Shown here one piece after another: positions 52,045-61,319 of a stretch of DNA of 64,000 nucleotides. Source of the DNA: an uncultured Clostridium sp. Its GTDB lineage: Bacteria > Bacillota > Clostridia > Clostridiales > Clostridiaceae. Below the pieces are notes generated by a model. That model was given only the letters and a program-made list of their open reading frames with translations. It was not told where the DNA came from and did no database searches. The position numbers were made by a program, and so were the translations under genes. Position 1 is the stretch's first letter. Each line of letters opens with the position of its first letter. The stretch covers positions 62,001-126,000 of the forward strand of contig NZ_CAMTIG010000004.1 of assembly GCF_947072515.1 (NCBI RefSeq). The letters run 5' to 3'.

Positions 52045-53047
52045 ATCTTGGAATAAATCCAATTTTCTTTTGCATTTTTCTAAGAGTTTTATTGGCTACA
52101 TAAGAAGCTTTTTCAGCTCCATGTCTATAAATTTCTTCTAATGCTTTTTTATCTTTCATTAAATCTTTAGCCTTCTCTTGAATAGGAGCAAGTTCAAGAA
52201 TAATAGCTTCAGCTACATCTTTTTTTAAATCAGCATATCCAAGATTTTCATAATCTTTAACAACATCTAAAGGCTGTTTTCCTTTAAGTGTAGATAGAAT
52301 ATCTATAAGATTTTTAACTCCTGGTTGTTCATCTGTATAGTTAATGATACCAATACTATCAGTAACAGCACGAGCAATTTTCTTTCTAATAACTTCAGGA
52401 GGATCCATTACTAAAATATATGAATTTGGATTTTCATCCGATTTAGACATTTTTTTAGTTGGTTCCTGTAAACTCATAATCTTTGCGCCTTCTTTTGCAA
52501 TATATCCATTTGGAACTTTAAAAGTTTCACTATATGCAGTATTAAATCTAGAAGCTAAATCACGAGTTAACTCTAAGTGTTGAGTTTGATCTTTACCAAC
52601 TGGAACAAGATCTGTTTGATATAAAAGAATATCTGCAGCCATAAGTACAGGGTATGTGAATAATCCAGCACCTATTGAATCACCAAATTTTTTTGATTTA
52701 TCTTTATACTGAGTCATTCTAGATAACTCTCCGACATAAGAGTTACATGTTAGAAGCCAAGCACATTCGCTATGAGCTGATACATGAGATTGAATGAAAA
52801 GAGTATTCTTTTCTGGATCTATGCCAGCTGCTAAGTATAGTGAAAGTAATTCTAAAGTTTTTTGTCTAAGGTCCTTTGGTGTTTGTGGAACTGTTATTGC
52901 ATGTAAATCAACAACACAAAAATAACAATCATAATCATTCTGTAAATTCACCCAATTTTTTAAGGCACCTAAATAGTTTCCAAGGGTTATATTCCCAGAG
53001 GGTTGAATACCACTAAAAATAACTTTTTTAGCATCTGAGTTTTCCAT
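52043..53047 (-). CDS. trpS: tryptophanyl-tRNA synthetase
   Basis: 334 aa class Ic synthetase that charges tRNA-Trp. Seen: QPSGNITLGNYLGAL (HIGH equivalent), DILLYQTDLVPVGKDQTQHLELTRDLA, and KKMSKSDENP (KMSKS loop) around residue 200. The start is ATG 53047 with AAAGGAGTG eight bases upstream; an in-frame start further up (53080) would lie in the promoter region. The leader is too short for a T-box. Confidence 0.97.
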   Translation of the reverse strand: MENSDAKKVIFSGIQPSGNITLGNYLGALKNWVNLQNDYDCYFCVVDLHAITVPQTPKDLRQKTLELLSLYLAAGIDPEKNTLFIQSHVSAHSECAWLLTCNSYVGELSRMTQYKDKSKKFGDSIGAGLFTYPVLMAADILLYQTDLVPVGKDQTQHLELTRDLASRFNTAYSETFKVPNGYIAKEGAKIMSLQEPTKKMSKSDENPNSYILVMDPPEVIRKKIARAVTDSIGIINYTDEQPGVKNLIDILSTLKGKQPLDVVKDYENLGYADLKKDVAEAIILELAPIQEKAKDLMKDKKALEEIYRHGAEKASYVANKTLRKMQKKIGFIPR

Positions 53048-53079
53048 AATTTCACTCCTTTTAAATACGTATACTATCA

Positions 53080-53108
53080 ATTATATTATCGAGGAAACTT
53101 AATGTCAA
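53080..53108 (-). promoter_or_regulatory. trpS promoter
   Basis: On the minus strand TTGACA (plus 53103-53108), 17 bases, TATAAT (plus 53080-53085): perfect consensus sigma-A promoter. Confidence 0.9.
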
Positions 53109-53151
53109 TTTGATTATATAAGGGAAAGAAGGCATTAATTATAGTGAAATT

Positions 53152-54225
53152 TTATTTAGGTTTCCAAGTTTTAAAAAAGAATATTATATAAGCTATTAAT
53201 GGAATTATAAAAAATAATACTAGTAAAATAAGTTGTAAATATCCTAAAATAGTGAATAGAAAAAATTGGTTGCTACCTAAATATAAAGATAGAGAAAATA
53301 TTATTAAGCTATAAACAAGAACAAAGATATTTTTATTTTTTATTTTACTTTGAAATAAAATATATATAGCATTAATAGATAAAATATATTTTAATGATAG
53401 TTTCCAAATACAACGAATTATGAAAAATAAATCACCACACTCAATAAAACCTTTAACTTGAACCATTTGTGACTGGACAAAATCGGGATAAAATATATTT
53501 CCTGCACGTAAAGGTCCAAAAGAGGTTATTATAAAAAATATAACAAGACACGAAAAAAATAATATGAACAATGTACCAAATATAGAGTTTTTAAATAAAT
53601 TTTCTAAGTCAATAACATATCGTAAAAAAGGTAAGATAATCATTATTGAAGAAAAAGATCCAACTATCATAATAATAGAAATATAAATATCCTTTGAAAA
53701 ACCATTAAATAAAATTGGGAAAAGGTAATCAAAATTTTTATACTGTAATACTAAAAGTTTAAGAATAAAATTTGATATAGCAATTATGGAAACAACAATT
53801 AACGATAAGATAACTATTGTTTTTAACTTTCTAGTTGCAACATAGCTTGCAGGAATCAAAAAGAATATCATGCAATACCAAATGGGGGACTCGAGAAAAA
53901 TGTTGGTATGCATGGAACTTGCTTCAACAACTACAGATTCTAAAGAGGTTAAGAATAAACCAATACAGAATAATATAATAAGAAATGTTCCTATAGGCTT
54001 TGAAAAGGCAGAAGTAAAAACTTCTTCCATTTTTAAGGCTTTTCTTCTTTTAGAAACAAATAAAATAAACAACCAAAATAAAAAAATTATAATGGAAGCA
54101 ATAATAGCACAAATCCAAGTATCTCGTCCCCCCATTCTAACAAAGATGGAAGAGTAAGTTTTTACACTTATTCCAGTAACTGCGATTATAAGGAAAGCAA
54201 AGTGTTTAGAAGTAATTTTTATCAT
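53152..54225 (-). CDS. gerKB: spore germination receptor permease subunit GerKB
   Basis: 357 aa, about ten membrane helices, the GerAB/Endospore_permease family (APC-like fold). Typical N-terminus (ISVKTYSSIFVRMGGRDTWI) with the conserved VRMGGRDTW-type segment. This subunit is thought to bind the germinant amino acid or ion in the spore inner membrane. It is divergent from gerKA-gerKC, as described for the gerK locus of C. perfringens. ATG 54225 follows AAGGGTG; GTG 54234 is part of that RBS. Confidence 0.9.
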   Translation of the reverse strand: MIKITSKHFAFLIIAVTGISVKTYSSIFVRMGGRDTWICAIIASIIIFLFWLFILFVSKRRKALKMEEVFTSAFSKPIGTFLIILFCIGLFLTSLESVVVEASSMHTNIFLESPIWYCMIFFLIPASYVATRKLKTIVILSLIVVSIIAISNFILKLLVLQYKNFDYLFPILFNGFSKDIYISIIMIVGSFSSIMIILPFLRYVIDLENLFKNSIFGTLFILFFSCLVIFFIITSFGPLRAGNIFYPDFVQSQMVQVKGFIECGDLFFIIRCIWKLSLKYILSINAIYILFQSKIKNKNIFVLVYSLIIFSLSLYLGSNQFFLFTILGYLQLILLVLFFIIPLIAYIIFFFKTWKPK

Positions 54226-54265
54226 AAATTTCACCCTTTTTATAAAATTTCAATTTAAAGCTAGT

Positions 54266-54304
54266 ATTCCTAAAATAATGAATATTAAACATAATTTTAG
54301 GAAT
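54266..54304. repeat. 11-bp inverted repeat between divergent gerKB and gerKA
   Basis: ATTCCTAAAAT (54266-54276) and its exact complement (54294-54304), spacer 17, in the middle of the 101-base divergent region. Could be a regulator site or two facing promoters; no clear sigma-G elements were matched. Confidence 0.5.
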
Positions 54305-54326
54305 AATATTTTTAGGTGATGTAGAG

Positions 54327-55754
54327 ATGAATACAATATTAAAAAAAGTAAAAGAAAATTTCGAAGGATGTTTTGATGTAAAGTATAGGGAAGTTGAAAC
54401 AGAGTTAGGAATGGCAACATTGGTTTTTGTAGATAACATGTGTAGCACAGACCTTGTTAGTCAATACATAGTAATTCCATTAAAAGAAAAAAAATATGAA
54501 TGCAAAAGTATGGATGACATATTAAAGTATGTATTAGATATTAATTTGGTGGACTATGTAAAAGATAAAAATGATATAGAAGATATATATCTTCATATTA
54601 TTTCAGGAGATGTAGTTATATTTATAGCAGATTATGAAGAGGTAATATTTTGTGAAGCAAAAGGAATGGTTAGAAGAGGAATAGGTATTCCTCTTACAGA
54701 AGCTGTAGTAAAAGGACCAAGAGAAGGGTTTAATGAATTATTTGTAGATAATATTTCTTTATTAAGACGAAAGATTAAAAATCCAAATTTGAAATTTGAG
54801 TCAACTTATTTAGGAAATAAAAGTCAAACAGCAGTATGTATTTCTTATATTAAGGGTGTTGCACCAGAATCATTGATTCAATATGCAAAAGAAAAAATAA
54901 AGTCTATAAATATTGAATTTTTATTAGATACAAATTATATAGAAACTAGGTTGAAAAATAAGGAATCTGTATTCGATACAGTTGGATATACAGAAAAGCC
55001 AGATGAAGTAGCAGCAAAAATATTGGAGGGAAGAGTGGCTATTTTAGTTGATGGTACACCATTTGTAATAACAATTCCATATTTTTTCTTAGAAAACTTT
55101 CAAATGTCAGATGATTATTACATAAATAAAGTTTTTGCAAATTTCACAAGAGTTTTAAGATGGTTTGCGTTTTTTTTAGCAACTTTTTTACCAGGTTTTT
55201 ATGTAGCTGTTATAACATATCATTTTTCATTAATTCCAGCATTATTTTTATTTAGGCTTGCAGTTTCGAGAGCAGGGGTTCCATTACCTACAGTTTTAGA
55301 GGTAATAATAATGATGATTTCTTTCCAGATTATAAAAGAAGCAGGACTCAGACTTCCACAGCCTATAGGAAGTGCATTAAGTATAGTTTCAGGGCTTATA
55401 TTAGGAGAGGCTGCTGTTGGAGCTGGAATAGCTTCAAGAATAACAATAATAATAATAGCTTTAAGCATGCTTAGTTATTTTTTAATACCTAAAATGTATG
55501 GAGCATTATCAATATGGTCTATTATATTTGTAGTAGTAGGAGCATTATTTGGATTACCAGGGATTTTTTCAAGCATGTTAATTTTTATAGCAAGAATAGC
55601 AGATTTAGAAACTGGAGGCTATTCATATCTCTTTCCATTAGGAAGTTATGAAAAATTTAAGTTTAAAGATGTTTTATTTAGAGGAAATTTGGGAAGAATT
55701 TCAAAAGAAGTAGTTGGGAAAGGTGATAAGGATGAGCATAAGAAAACTGATTAA
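54327..55754 (+). CDS. gerKA: spore germination receptor subunit GerKA
   Basis: 475 aa GerAA-family protein. Soluble N-terminal domain (about residues 1-230) with the strongly conserved EAVVKGPREGFNE and CISYIKGVAPESL-like segments, then a membrane domain of 5-6 helices (about 235-455; RLAVSRAGVPLPTVLE, RLPQPIGSALSIVSGLILGEAAV). Part of the receptor that triggers spore germination. RBS TAGGTGAT. Its end overlaps the start of gerKC. Confidence 0.95.
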   Translation: MNTILKKVKENFEGCFDVKYREVETELGMATLVFVDNMCSTDLVSQYIVIPLKEKKYECKSMDDILKYVLDINLVDYVKDKNDIEDIYLHIISGDVVIFIADYEEVIFCEAKGMVRRGIGIPLTEAVVKGPREGFNELFVDNISLLRRKIKNPNLKFESTYLGNKSQTAVCISYIKGVAPESLIQYAKEKIKSINIEFLLDTNYIETRLKNKESVFDTVGYTEKPDEVAAKILEGRVAILVDGTPFVITIPYFFLENFQMSDDYYINKVFANFTRVLRWFAFFLATFLPGFYVAVITYHFSLIPALFLFRLAVSRAGVPLPTVLEVIIMMISFQIIKEAGLRLPQPIGSALSIVSGLILGEAAVGAGIASRITIIIIALSMLSYFLIPKMYGALSIWSIIFVVVGALFGLPGIFSSMLIFIARIADLETGGYSYLFPLGSYEKFKFKDVLFRGNLGRISKEVVGKGDKDEHKKTD

Positions 55755-56859
55755 ACTCATAGTTTTAATTTTGGTTATACTCCTTATGTTAGCAGGATGC
55801 TATAACTATAATGATATAAATAATGCCACATTTGTAACAAGTGTGGTATTTGATTTAGATCCGTTAGATAATGTTATAGTGTATATGGATTGCGTTAAGC
55901 CTTATAGAAATAACAATGAAAGTTCAGATAACGGAAAAAGAATTATATATAAAGGACAAGGAAAGACAATATTAGAAGCTATAAGAGATGTAAATATGGC
56001 TTCTACATATAAAATAAATTTTACTCAAAATAGAGCAATTATTTTTACTGAGGCTGCAGCTAAAAAAGGAGTAAATAAATTTTTAAGCATATTAAATAAT
56101 GATCAGGAATTTTTATTTAAACCATATATGTTTGTATATTTTGGAGATGTAAATAAATTATTGACTATAGTAGCTAGTGATGAAGAATATTTAGGAATAT
56201 TCTTAAATGAAGTTGTACAAAAAAATAAAGCAAATCCTAGGGCGATAATTACTGGGGTTAATGATTATATGGTAAACTCAGGCATGGGAAGTAACTATGC
56301 ATTACTTGGAGCAATAGAAATAAGAAAAGATGTTGTAGATGAAAGAGTTGAGCTAAGTGGTGGTGTTATCATGAAAGACAATATTATGCAAGAGAGGATA
56401 AGTATTCTAGATGGGTTTAGCTATAATATGATGTGGGATAATATTAAAACAGGAACAGTGGAAGCACCAAATCCTCAAATGGAAAAAGGATTTATTACAT
56501 TAGAAATTTTAAATAATAAAACAGATACTAGTGTAGAATACGATGGAAATAGAGTACTACTTAAAAAAACTGTGAATTTAAAAACAACATTAGCTGAAGC
56601 ACAAGGAAGATTTATAGTAGATAAGGAATCAATGGCAAATTTTGTAGCTAATGAGGAGAGACGAATAGAGGAATATTTAAATCAATTTTTTGATAAATTT
56701 AATAGAAAAAATATAGATATATTAGGAGTAGAGAGGTTATTAGAAATGAAATACCCATCACTTATAAAATCAAATGTATTGAGTATTTTAGATTTAGAAG
56801 TAAAAGTTAATTTAAATATTGAAGGAACTAGTGTAATAAGAGAAAGCTATTTTTCTTAA
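55732..56859 (+). CDS. gerKC: spore germination receptor lipoprotein GerKC
   Basis: 375 aa Ger(x)C family. Lipoprotein signal with LMLAGC (Cys near residue 24), then YNYNDINNATFVTSVVFD and a body with the family's three-domain length. Anchored on the outside of the spore inner membrane and needed for receptor function. Start ATG 55732 behind AAAGGTGATAAGG; overlaps gerKA by 23 bases. Confidence 0.93.
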   Translation: MSIRKLIKLIVLILVILLMLAGCYNYNDINNATFVTSVVFDLDPLDNVIVYMDCVKPYRNNNESSDNGKRIIYKGQGKTILEAIRDVNMASTYKINFTQNRAIIFTEAAAKKGVNKFLSILNNDQEFLFKPYMFVYFGDVNKLLTIVASDEEYLGIFLNEVVQKNKANPRAIITGVNDYMVNSGMGSNYALLGAIEIRKDVVDERVELSGGVIMKDNIMQERISILDGFSYNMMWDNIKTGTVEAPNPQMEKGFITLEILNNKTDTSVEYDGNRVLLKKTVNLKTTLAEAQGRFIVDKESMANFVANEERRIEEYLNQFFDKFNRKNIDILGVERLLEMKYPSLIKSNVLSILDLEVKVNLNIEGTSVIRESYFS

Positions 56860-57028
56860 TAATATAATGGGTAATATTTACATGTAAGTATATTGAAATT
56901 AAGTTTTAAAAAGGGTATGATTTAATAGAGAGATAGTATTTATAAAAGCTTAACTTGGATTAGGGAATAATGCGGATAATAATTTATATAAAGCTAAAAG
57001 AGAAGGGAAAATAGAATAGTTTGGAGAT
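56860..57028 (+). other. intergenic stretch after gerKC
   Basis: About 170 bases before a terminator hairpin. No ORF with a usable RBS and no repeats were seen. Confidence 0.4.
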
Positions 57029-57067
57029 AAGATTATCAAAGATTACTTTGATAATCTTAATTTTTTT
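57029..57067 (+). terminator. terminator of gerKA-gerKC
   Basis: A perfect 13-bp stem (57029-57041/57046-57058, loop ATTA) and T7 tail. Confidence 0.88.
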
Positions 57068-57129
57068 GAGTATAAAAAAGTGTTGTTTGAATATAATGAA
57101 TTAAAAGAATTAAATAGGGGTTGAAATTT

Positions 57130-57540
57130 ATGATTCAGATTTTTTGTGGTGAAAGAGGAGCAGGAAAAACAAAAAGACTTATAGAGATGGCTAATAGTAA
57201 AAGTAGAGATGCAAAGGGGAATCTTATCTTTATTGATGATGATAGTACTAATGCAAGGCTTGTGAATAGGAAAGTACGTTTTGTTTCAACAGATGAATTT
57301 GAGATAAGAGGATGCACGGCTTTCTATGGTTTTTTAAGTGGAATAATTTCAAATGATTATGATATAGAAACTATTTATATTGATGGATTATTGAGTGTAG
57401 TAGATTGTTCATTAGAAAATACAAAAGATTTATTTTTTAAATTAAGTAATCTATGCAAAAAAAATGGAGTTAAAATGTTTATTAATATAAATAGCGAAAA
57501 ATCCGAAGATATTCCACATTTTATACAGCAGTATGCATAA
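57130..57540 (+). CDS. small P-loop protein, 136 aa
   Basis: Walker A GERGAGKTK (residues 6-14) at the very start, and IETIYIDGL as a Walker B-like strand; length 136 aa, too short for most ATPase families. Soluble. Possibly an ATP/GTPase or kinase-like domain of unknown role; I do not recognise it. ATG 57130 follows AGGGG. Flanked by terminators on both sides, so monocistronic. Confidence 0.6.
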   Translation: MIQIFCGERGAGKTKRLIEMANSKSRDAKGNLIFIDDDSTNARLVNRKVRFVSTDEFEIRGCTAFYGFLSGIISNDYDIETIYIDGLLSVVDCSLENTKDLFFKLSNLCKKNGVKMFININSEKSEDIPHFIQQYA

Positions 57541-57570
57541 TGTGTAAAGGGTTTCAAAAAAGCGAGAAAG

Positions 57571-57604
57571 AAATATGCTTCTTATTTATTTAAGAGGCGT
57601 ATTT
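57571..57604 (+). terminator. terminator of the P-loop gene
   Basis: A 14-bp stem with two G-U pairs (57571-57584/57591-57604) and a T7 tail. Confidence 0.8.
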
Positions 57605-57748
57605 TTTTGTTTACATAGAAATAAATTATAAGTAGAAAAATATTTGAAGATATAATAAAACTTTGCGGGATTTATTATATAATATAAATACTAAAGAGAA
57701 AGTTTTAGAATAATATATAATATATTTAATATAGAAAGGTGATAAATA

Positions 57749-58432
57749 ATGGCATTATATGCAATATCGGATTTACATTTATCTTTAAATACAGATAAAC
57801 CTATGGATATATTTGGAGATAATTGGGCGAGACATGATGAAAAAATAAAAGAAAATTGGATTGAAAAAGTAACAGAGGAAGATGTTGTTTTAATAGCAGG
57901 AGATATTTCTTGGGCTATGAAATGGTCAGAAAGTGAAGAAGATTTAAAATGGATAGATAAATTACCAGGAAGTAAAATTATATCTAAAGGAAATCACGAC
58001 TATTGGTGGGCAAGTATAACAAAGTTAAATAAGCTTTTTAATAAAACAAAGTTTATTCAAAATAATTTTTATACATATGAAGATTATGCTATATGTGGAA
58101 CTAGAGGGTGGATAGCACCGAATGAAAAATATACAGAGCATGATGTGAAAATTTATAGTAGAGAATGCATACGTCTTAAATTATCATTAGATGAAGCTAA
58201 AAAGGCTGGATATGAAAAAATAATAGTAATGATACATTATCCGCCAATGAATGATAAGTTTGAAGATTCAGAGTTTACAAAAATATTAGAAGAATATAAA
58301 GTTGAAAAGGTTATTTATGGGCATATTCATGGATATGGATTGAAGAATATTTTTGAGGGAACTAGAAATGGAGTAGAATACATAATGACATCATCTGATT
58401 ATTTGAGATTTGATCCTGTAAGAATACTTTAA
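57749..58432 (+). CDS. calcineurin-like metallophosphoesterase
   Basis: 227 aa. All five metal-binding blocks are present: ISDLHLS, AGDISW, GNHDYWW, IHYPP and YGHIHGYG. Cytoplasmic, no signal peptide. Related Clostridium and Bacillus proteins are uncharacterised phosphoesterases; substrate unknown. RBS AAAGGTGAT. A separate gene with its own upstream AT-rich promoter region. Confidence 0.88.
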   Translation: MALYAISDLHLSLNTDKPMDIFGDNWARHDEKIKENWIEKVTEEDVVLIAGDISWAMKWSESEEDLKWIDKLPGSKIISKGNHDYWWASITKLNKLFNKTKFIQNNFYTYEDYAICGTRGWIAPNEKYTEHDVKIYSRECIRLKLSLDEAKKAGYEKIIVMIHYPPMNDKFEDSEFTKILEEYKVEKVIYGHIHGYGLKNIFEGTRNGVEYIMTSSDYLRFDPVRIL

Positions 58433-58503
58433 TTATAGGGTATGCCATATAAATGCAACATTAGAGAAAGTTATGAAAAATTTATACATCTAATTTGAAA
58501 GTT

Positions 58504-58512
58504 TGATATAAT
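58504..58512 (+). promoter_or_regulatory. extended -10 element of the alarmone synthetase gene
   Basis: TGATATAAT with a weak -35; 30 bases before ATG 58542. Confidence 0.5.
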
Positions 58513-58541
58513 AAAGAGAGAAAAAAAGTAAGGTGGTTAAC

Positions 58542-59333
58542 ATGGCTGTAAATAATTGGAAACATTTTTTAGTACCTTATGAACAAGCGGTTGATGAGTT
58601 AAAGGTAAAATTAAGAAGTATAAGAAAAGAGTATAGAAAGAAAAATGAATATTCACCTATAGAATTTGTTACAGGAAGAGTAAAAGAAATATCTAGTATT
58701 TTAGAAAAGGCAAATAAATTTGGAATTCCTGTAGAGAGAATAAGATTCGAAATGGAAGATATTGCAGGTATAAGAGTCATGTGTCAATTTGTTGATGATA
58801 TAGACACAGTGGTTGAACTTTTAAGAGCAAGAAAAGATATGACTATTCTTTATGAGAAGGATTATGTTGCAAATGTAAAGGGCAGCGGATATAGAAGTTA
58901 TCATATGATAATAAAATATCCTGTAAATTTAGTTGATGGCCAAATTGAAATATTAGCAGAATTTCAAATAAGAACTTTAGCAATGAACTTTTGGGCAACA
59001 ATAGAACATTCATTAAACTATAAATATAAGCAACAGATACCTCCAGAACTGAAACAAAAATTAAAAACAGCTGCAGATGCTGCATTTATATTAGATGAAG
59101 AGATGCTTGAAATAAAAGATGAAATAAAAGATGCTCAAAAACTTTTTGAAGTTAAATCTAGTATTATTTCAAGTATTATGAATAGTATACTAACTTTAAT
59201 ATCATTTGGAAAAGTAGCAGAAGCAAGCAGATATGAAAAAGCATTAAATAAACTTATAGATGATGGGGATGTTTGGGAGTTAAATAGTCTTTTAATGTCC
59301 ATAAAAAAAGAAGTAGATAAATATAAAGAATAA
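58542..59333 (+). CDS. relQ: small alarmone synthetase, RelQ-type GTP pyrophosphokinase
   Basis: 263 aa with only the (p)ppGpp synthetase domain and no hydrolase or ACT/TGS parts. Seen: RFEMEDIAGIRVMCQF, GSGYRSYHMIIKYP (G-loop region), and AEFQIRTLAMNFWATIEHSLNYK. It transfers pyrophosphate from ATP to GTP/GDP during stress. The C-terminal helices (about 195-263) match RelQ/YjbM. ATG 58542 is five bases after AAGGTGG. Monocistronic with a terminator. Confidence 0.9.
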   Translation: MAVNNWKHFLVPYEQAVDELKVKLRSIRKEYRKKNEYSPIEFVTGRVKEISSILEKANKFGIPVERIRFEMEDIAGIRVMCQFVDDIDTVVELLRARKDMTILYEKDYVANVKGSGYRSYHMIIKYPVNLVDGQIEILAEFQIRTLAMNFWATIEHSLNYKYKQQIPPELKQKLKTAADAAFILDEEMLEIKDEIKDAQKLFEVKSSIISSIMNSILTLISFGKVAEASRYEKALNKLIDDGDVWELNSLLMSIKKEVDKYKE

Positions 59334-59340
59334 ATTGGAG

Positions 59341-59367
59341 AGCTCACTTTGAAGTGAGTTCTTTTTT
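59341..59367 (+). terminator. terminator of relQ
   Basis: A 7-bp core stem CTCACTT/AAGTGAG (59343-59349/59352-59358) with T6 tail. Confidence 0.75.
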
Positions 59368-59485
59368 AACGTATAACAAAGTATATAAATTTAATCTTGA
59401 GTAAAATAGTAAGGAATGGTACAATTAAACAAGAAAAATTAAATAATAATTATTATTTATTGATATTGTTAGAGGTGGAAATATT

Positions 59486-60199
59486 ATGAGTTTTAATAAT
59501 GAGATTAATAAAGATGAGTTAAGTAGAAATGGATTAATAATAAGAGATATTAAAGATCCATCAGAGGAGTTACAATTAATAGCTGTTAAGAGTAATCCAT
59601 TAGCTGTAGAACATATAGCAAATTTATCTGAAGAGGCAGGAATACTAGCAGTAACTGCTCTTTGGAATTCATTAAAATATATAAAAAATCCTACAGAAAA
59701 AATAATAAAACGAGCTATTTCAGTAAAAGGATGGGCTATACAATATGTAGAAAATCCAAGTTATGAATTAAAAGAGATGGCTATATTAAAGGATTTTGAT
59801 GCAATAAAATATATAGAAAATCCAGAACAAGAATTACAGAATGAAGCCATAAATAAATATTGGGGAGCAATAAAGTATATAAAAAATCCAAGTTTAGAAA
59901 GTAAGCTTTTAGCAATTAAACAAAATGAAGAAGCTATAAACTTTATTTCAAACTATTCCTATGATGAAATAAAAGATTTTTTAGGAACTAATATTAATGT
60001 ATATAAATATGTTTATGATTCAATTGATGAGGATATGGTTTTAGATGTATTAAGAGAAAAGCTAGAATCAGGAAATATGACATATGACTATATGAAAAGT
60101 TTTGTAGAGTTAGAAATGTTAGAAATGGATAAATTAGATTTTGTTAAGATACATGGTGATAAAAAAGCAAAAAAATATATAGTTGATTGTGTTTTATAA
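59486..60199 (+). CDS. repeat protein with six 22-residue units
   Basis: 237 aa. From about residue 25 to 155 the pattern E-x4-AI-x5-AI-x-YI-x-NP repeats about every 22 residues (six units; e.g. ELKEMAILKDFDAIKYIENP, ELQNEAINKYWGAIKYIKNP). It looks like the DUF4116-type helical repeats, which form solenoids. Function unknown; most likely a protein-binding scaffold. It is the first gene of an operon with a MoxR ATPase (22 bases later) and a VWA/metallopeptidase protein, so it may be a partner or substrate adaptor of that pair. Confidence 0.72.
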   Translation: MSFNNEINKDELSRNGLIIRDIKDPSEELQLIAVKSNPLAVEHIANLSEEAGILAVTALWNSLKYIKNPTEKIIKRAISVKGWAIQYVENPSYELKEMAILKDFDAIKYIENPEQELQNEAINKYWGAIKYIKNPSLESKLLAIKQNEEAINFISNYSYDEIKDFLGTNINVYKYVYDSIDEDMVLDVLREKLESGNMTYDYMKSFVELEMLEMDKLDFVKIHGDKKAKKYIVDCVL

Positions 60200-60221
60200 G
60201 TATAGAAAGTAGTGGTGAAAA

Positions 60222-61301
60222 ATGAAATATTCAGATATAAAAAATGCTGTAAAGCTAGTTGTAAGTGTTGGAGATGTGCCTATTATAGTAGGAGAAAGTG
60301 GAATAGGAAAAACTGCATTAGTTAAAGAATTAAGCGATGAGATGAAAGCAAAATTAATAACTATAGATGCCAATCTTTTAAAAGAAGGAGAGATTGGAGG
60401 ACTTCCTACTGTTGTAAATGGAAGGACTGTTTATGCAACACATAGTAAGTTAGCTTTAGCAGGAGAAGAAGCGGAGAAAGGAAATAATGTTTTAGTATTT
60501 ATTGATGAACTTAACAGATGTGAACATGCAGTTCAGCAAGAACTTATGAATATTATTTTAAATAGAGAGATAAATGGATTTAAAATAAATGAAAAGATAA
60601 ATGTAGTGGCAGCTGTAAATCCCTTTAGTGAAGATGGATTTAATGGCGAAGGATATGATGTTGTTGAAATGGATTTAGCACAAAAAGACAGATTTGTGTG
60701 GTTAAATATGGAGGCGGATGTTAAGGAATGGATAAAATGGGGAATGAAAAATGATAATGTAGAAGATATGGTTATTCAGTTCATTTCAACATTTCCAGAA
60801 TATCTAAACAGTAAGGCTGTTGATAGTGATATTAAACCAAGTCCAAGAAGTTTTGAAAGAGTTTCTAAAGCTTATAGAATGTATAAGGAAAATAAAGATA
60901 TTTATAGTGAAGAAGTATTTATGAATATTGTAAAAGGTAATATAGGAAATGAAATTGCATTAGACTTTATGAGCTTTATAAAAGAAAATAAAAAGCCAAT
61001 GATAGATGTAAGTGATATTTTTGCTTATGATGTTTTAAGTAGTGATACTGTAGATAGAATAAAAGAAGAATCAAATTCAAGACTATATATTTTAATAAAG
61101 AAAGTAATTACTTTCTTAGAAGATGAGAAAGATAGAGAAGATAAATTAAAAATATTTGGTAAGTTATTAGAGTTTTATCCAAGAGATTTAAGGCTTGGAA
61201 TAATGAAAGAGATAAAGAGAGAATCTAAAAATGGAATTTATGAAGAACTTTTAGATACAAATGAATTCTTAGAGGCATTTTTCTCAATATATGATTTCTA
61301 A
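60222..61301 (+). CDS. MoxR-like AAA+ ATPase
   Basis: 359 aa. AAA+ module with Walker A GESGIGKTA (residues 22-30), Walker B VFIDELNR, sensor-1 region AAVNPF and a C-terminal helical lid. MoxR ATPases work as chaperones with a VWA-domain partner, inserting metals or remodelling a target complex. The partner is encoded 18 bases downstream. RBS GTGGTG. Confidence 0.87.
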   Translation: MKYSDIKNAVKLVVSVGDVPIIVGESGIGKTALVKELSDEMKAKLITIDANLLKEGEIGGLPTVVNGRTVYATHSKLALAGEEAEKGNNVLVFIDELNRCEHAVQQELMNIILNREINGFKINEKINVVAAVNPFSEDGFNGEGYDVVEMDLAQKDRFVWLNMEADVKEWIKWGMKNDNVEDMVIQFISTFPEYLNSKAVDSDIKPSPRSFERVSKAYRMYKENKDIYSEEVFMNIVKGNIGNEIALDFMSFIKENKKPMIDVSDIFAYDVLSSDTVDRIKEESNSRLYILIKKVITFLEDEKDREDKLKIFGKLLEFYPRDLRLGIMKEIKRESKNGIYEELLDTNEFLEAFFSIYDF

Positions 61302-61319
61302 GAATAAGAGGTGATTTAA

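Noticed and set aside
59486-60199. Tandem DNA repeat
   Set aside because: The 22-residue periodicity is visible in protein but codons differ between units, so it is an old protein repeat rather than a DNA repeat array.
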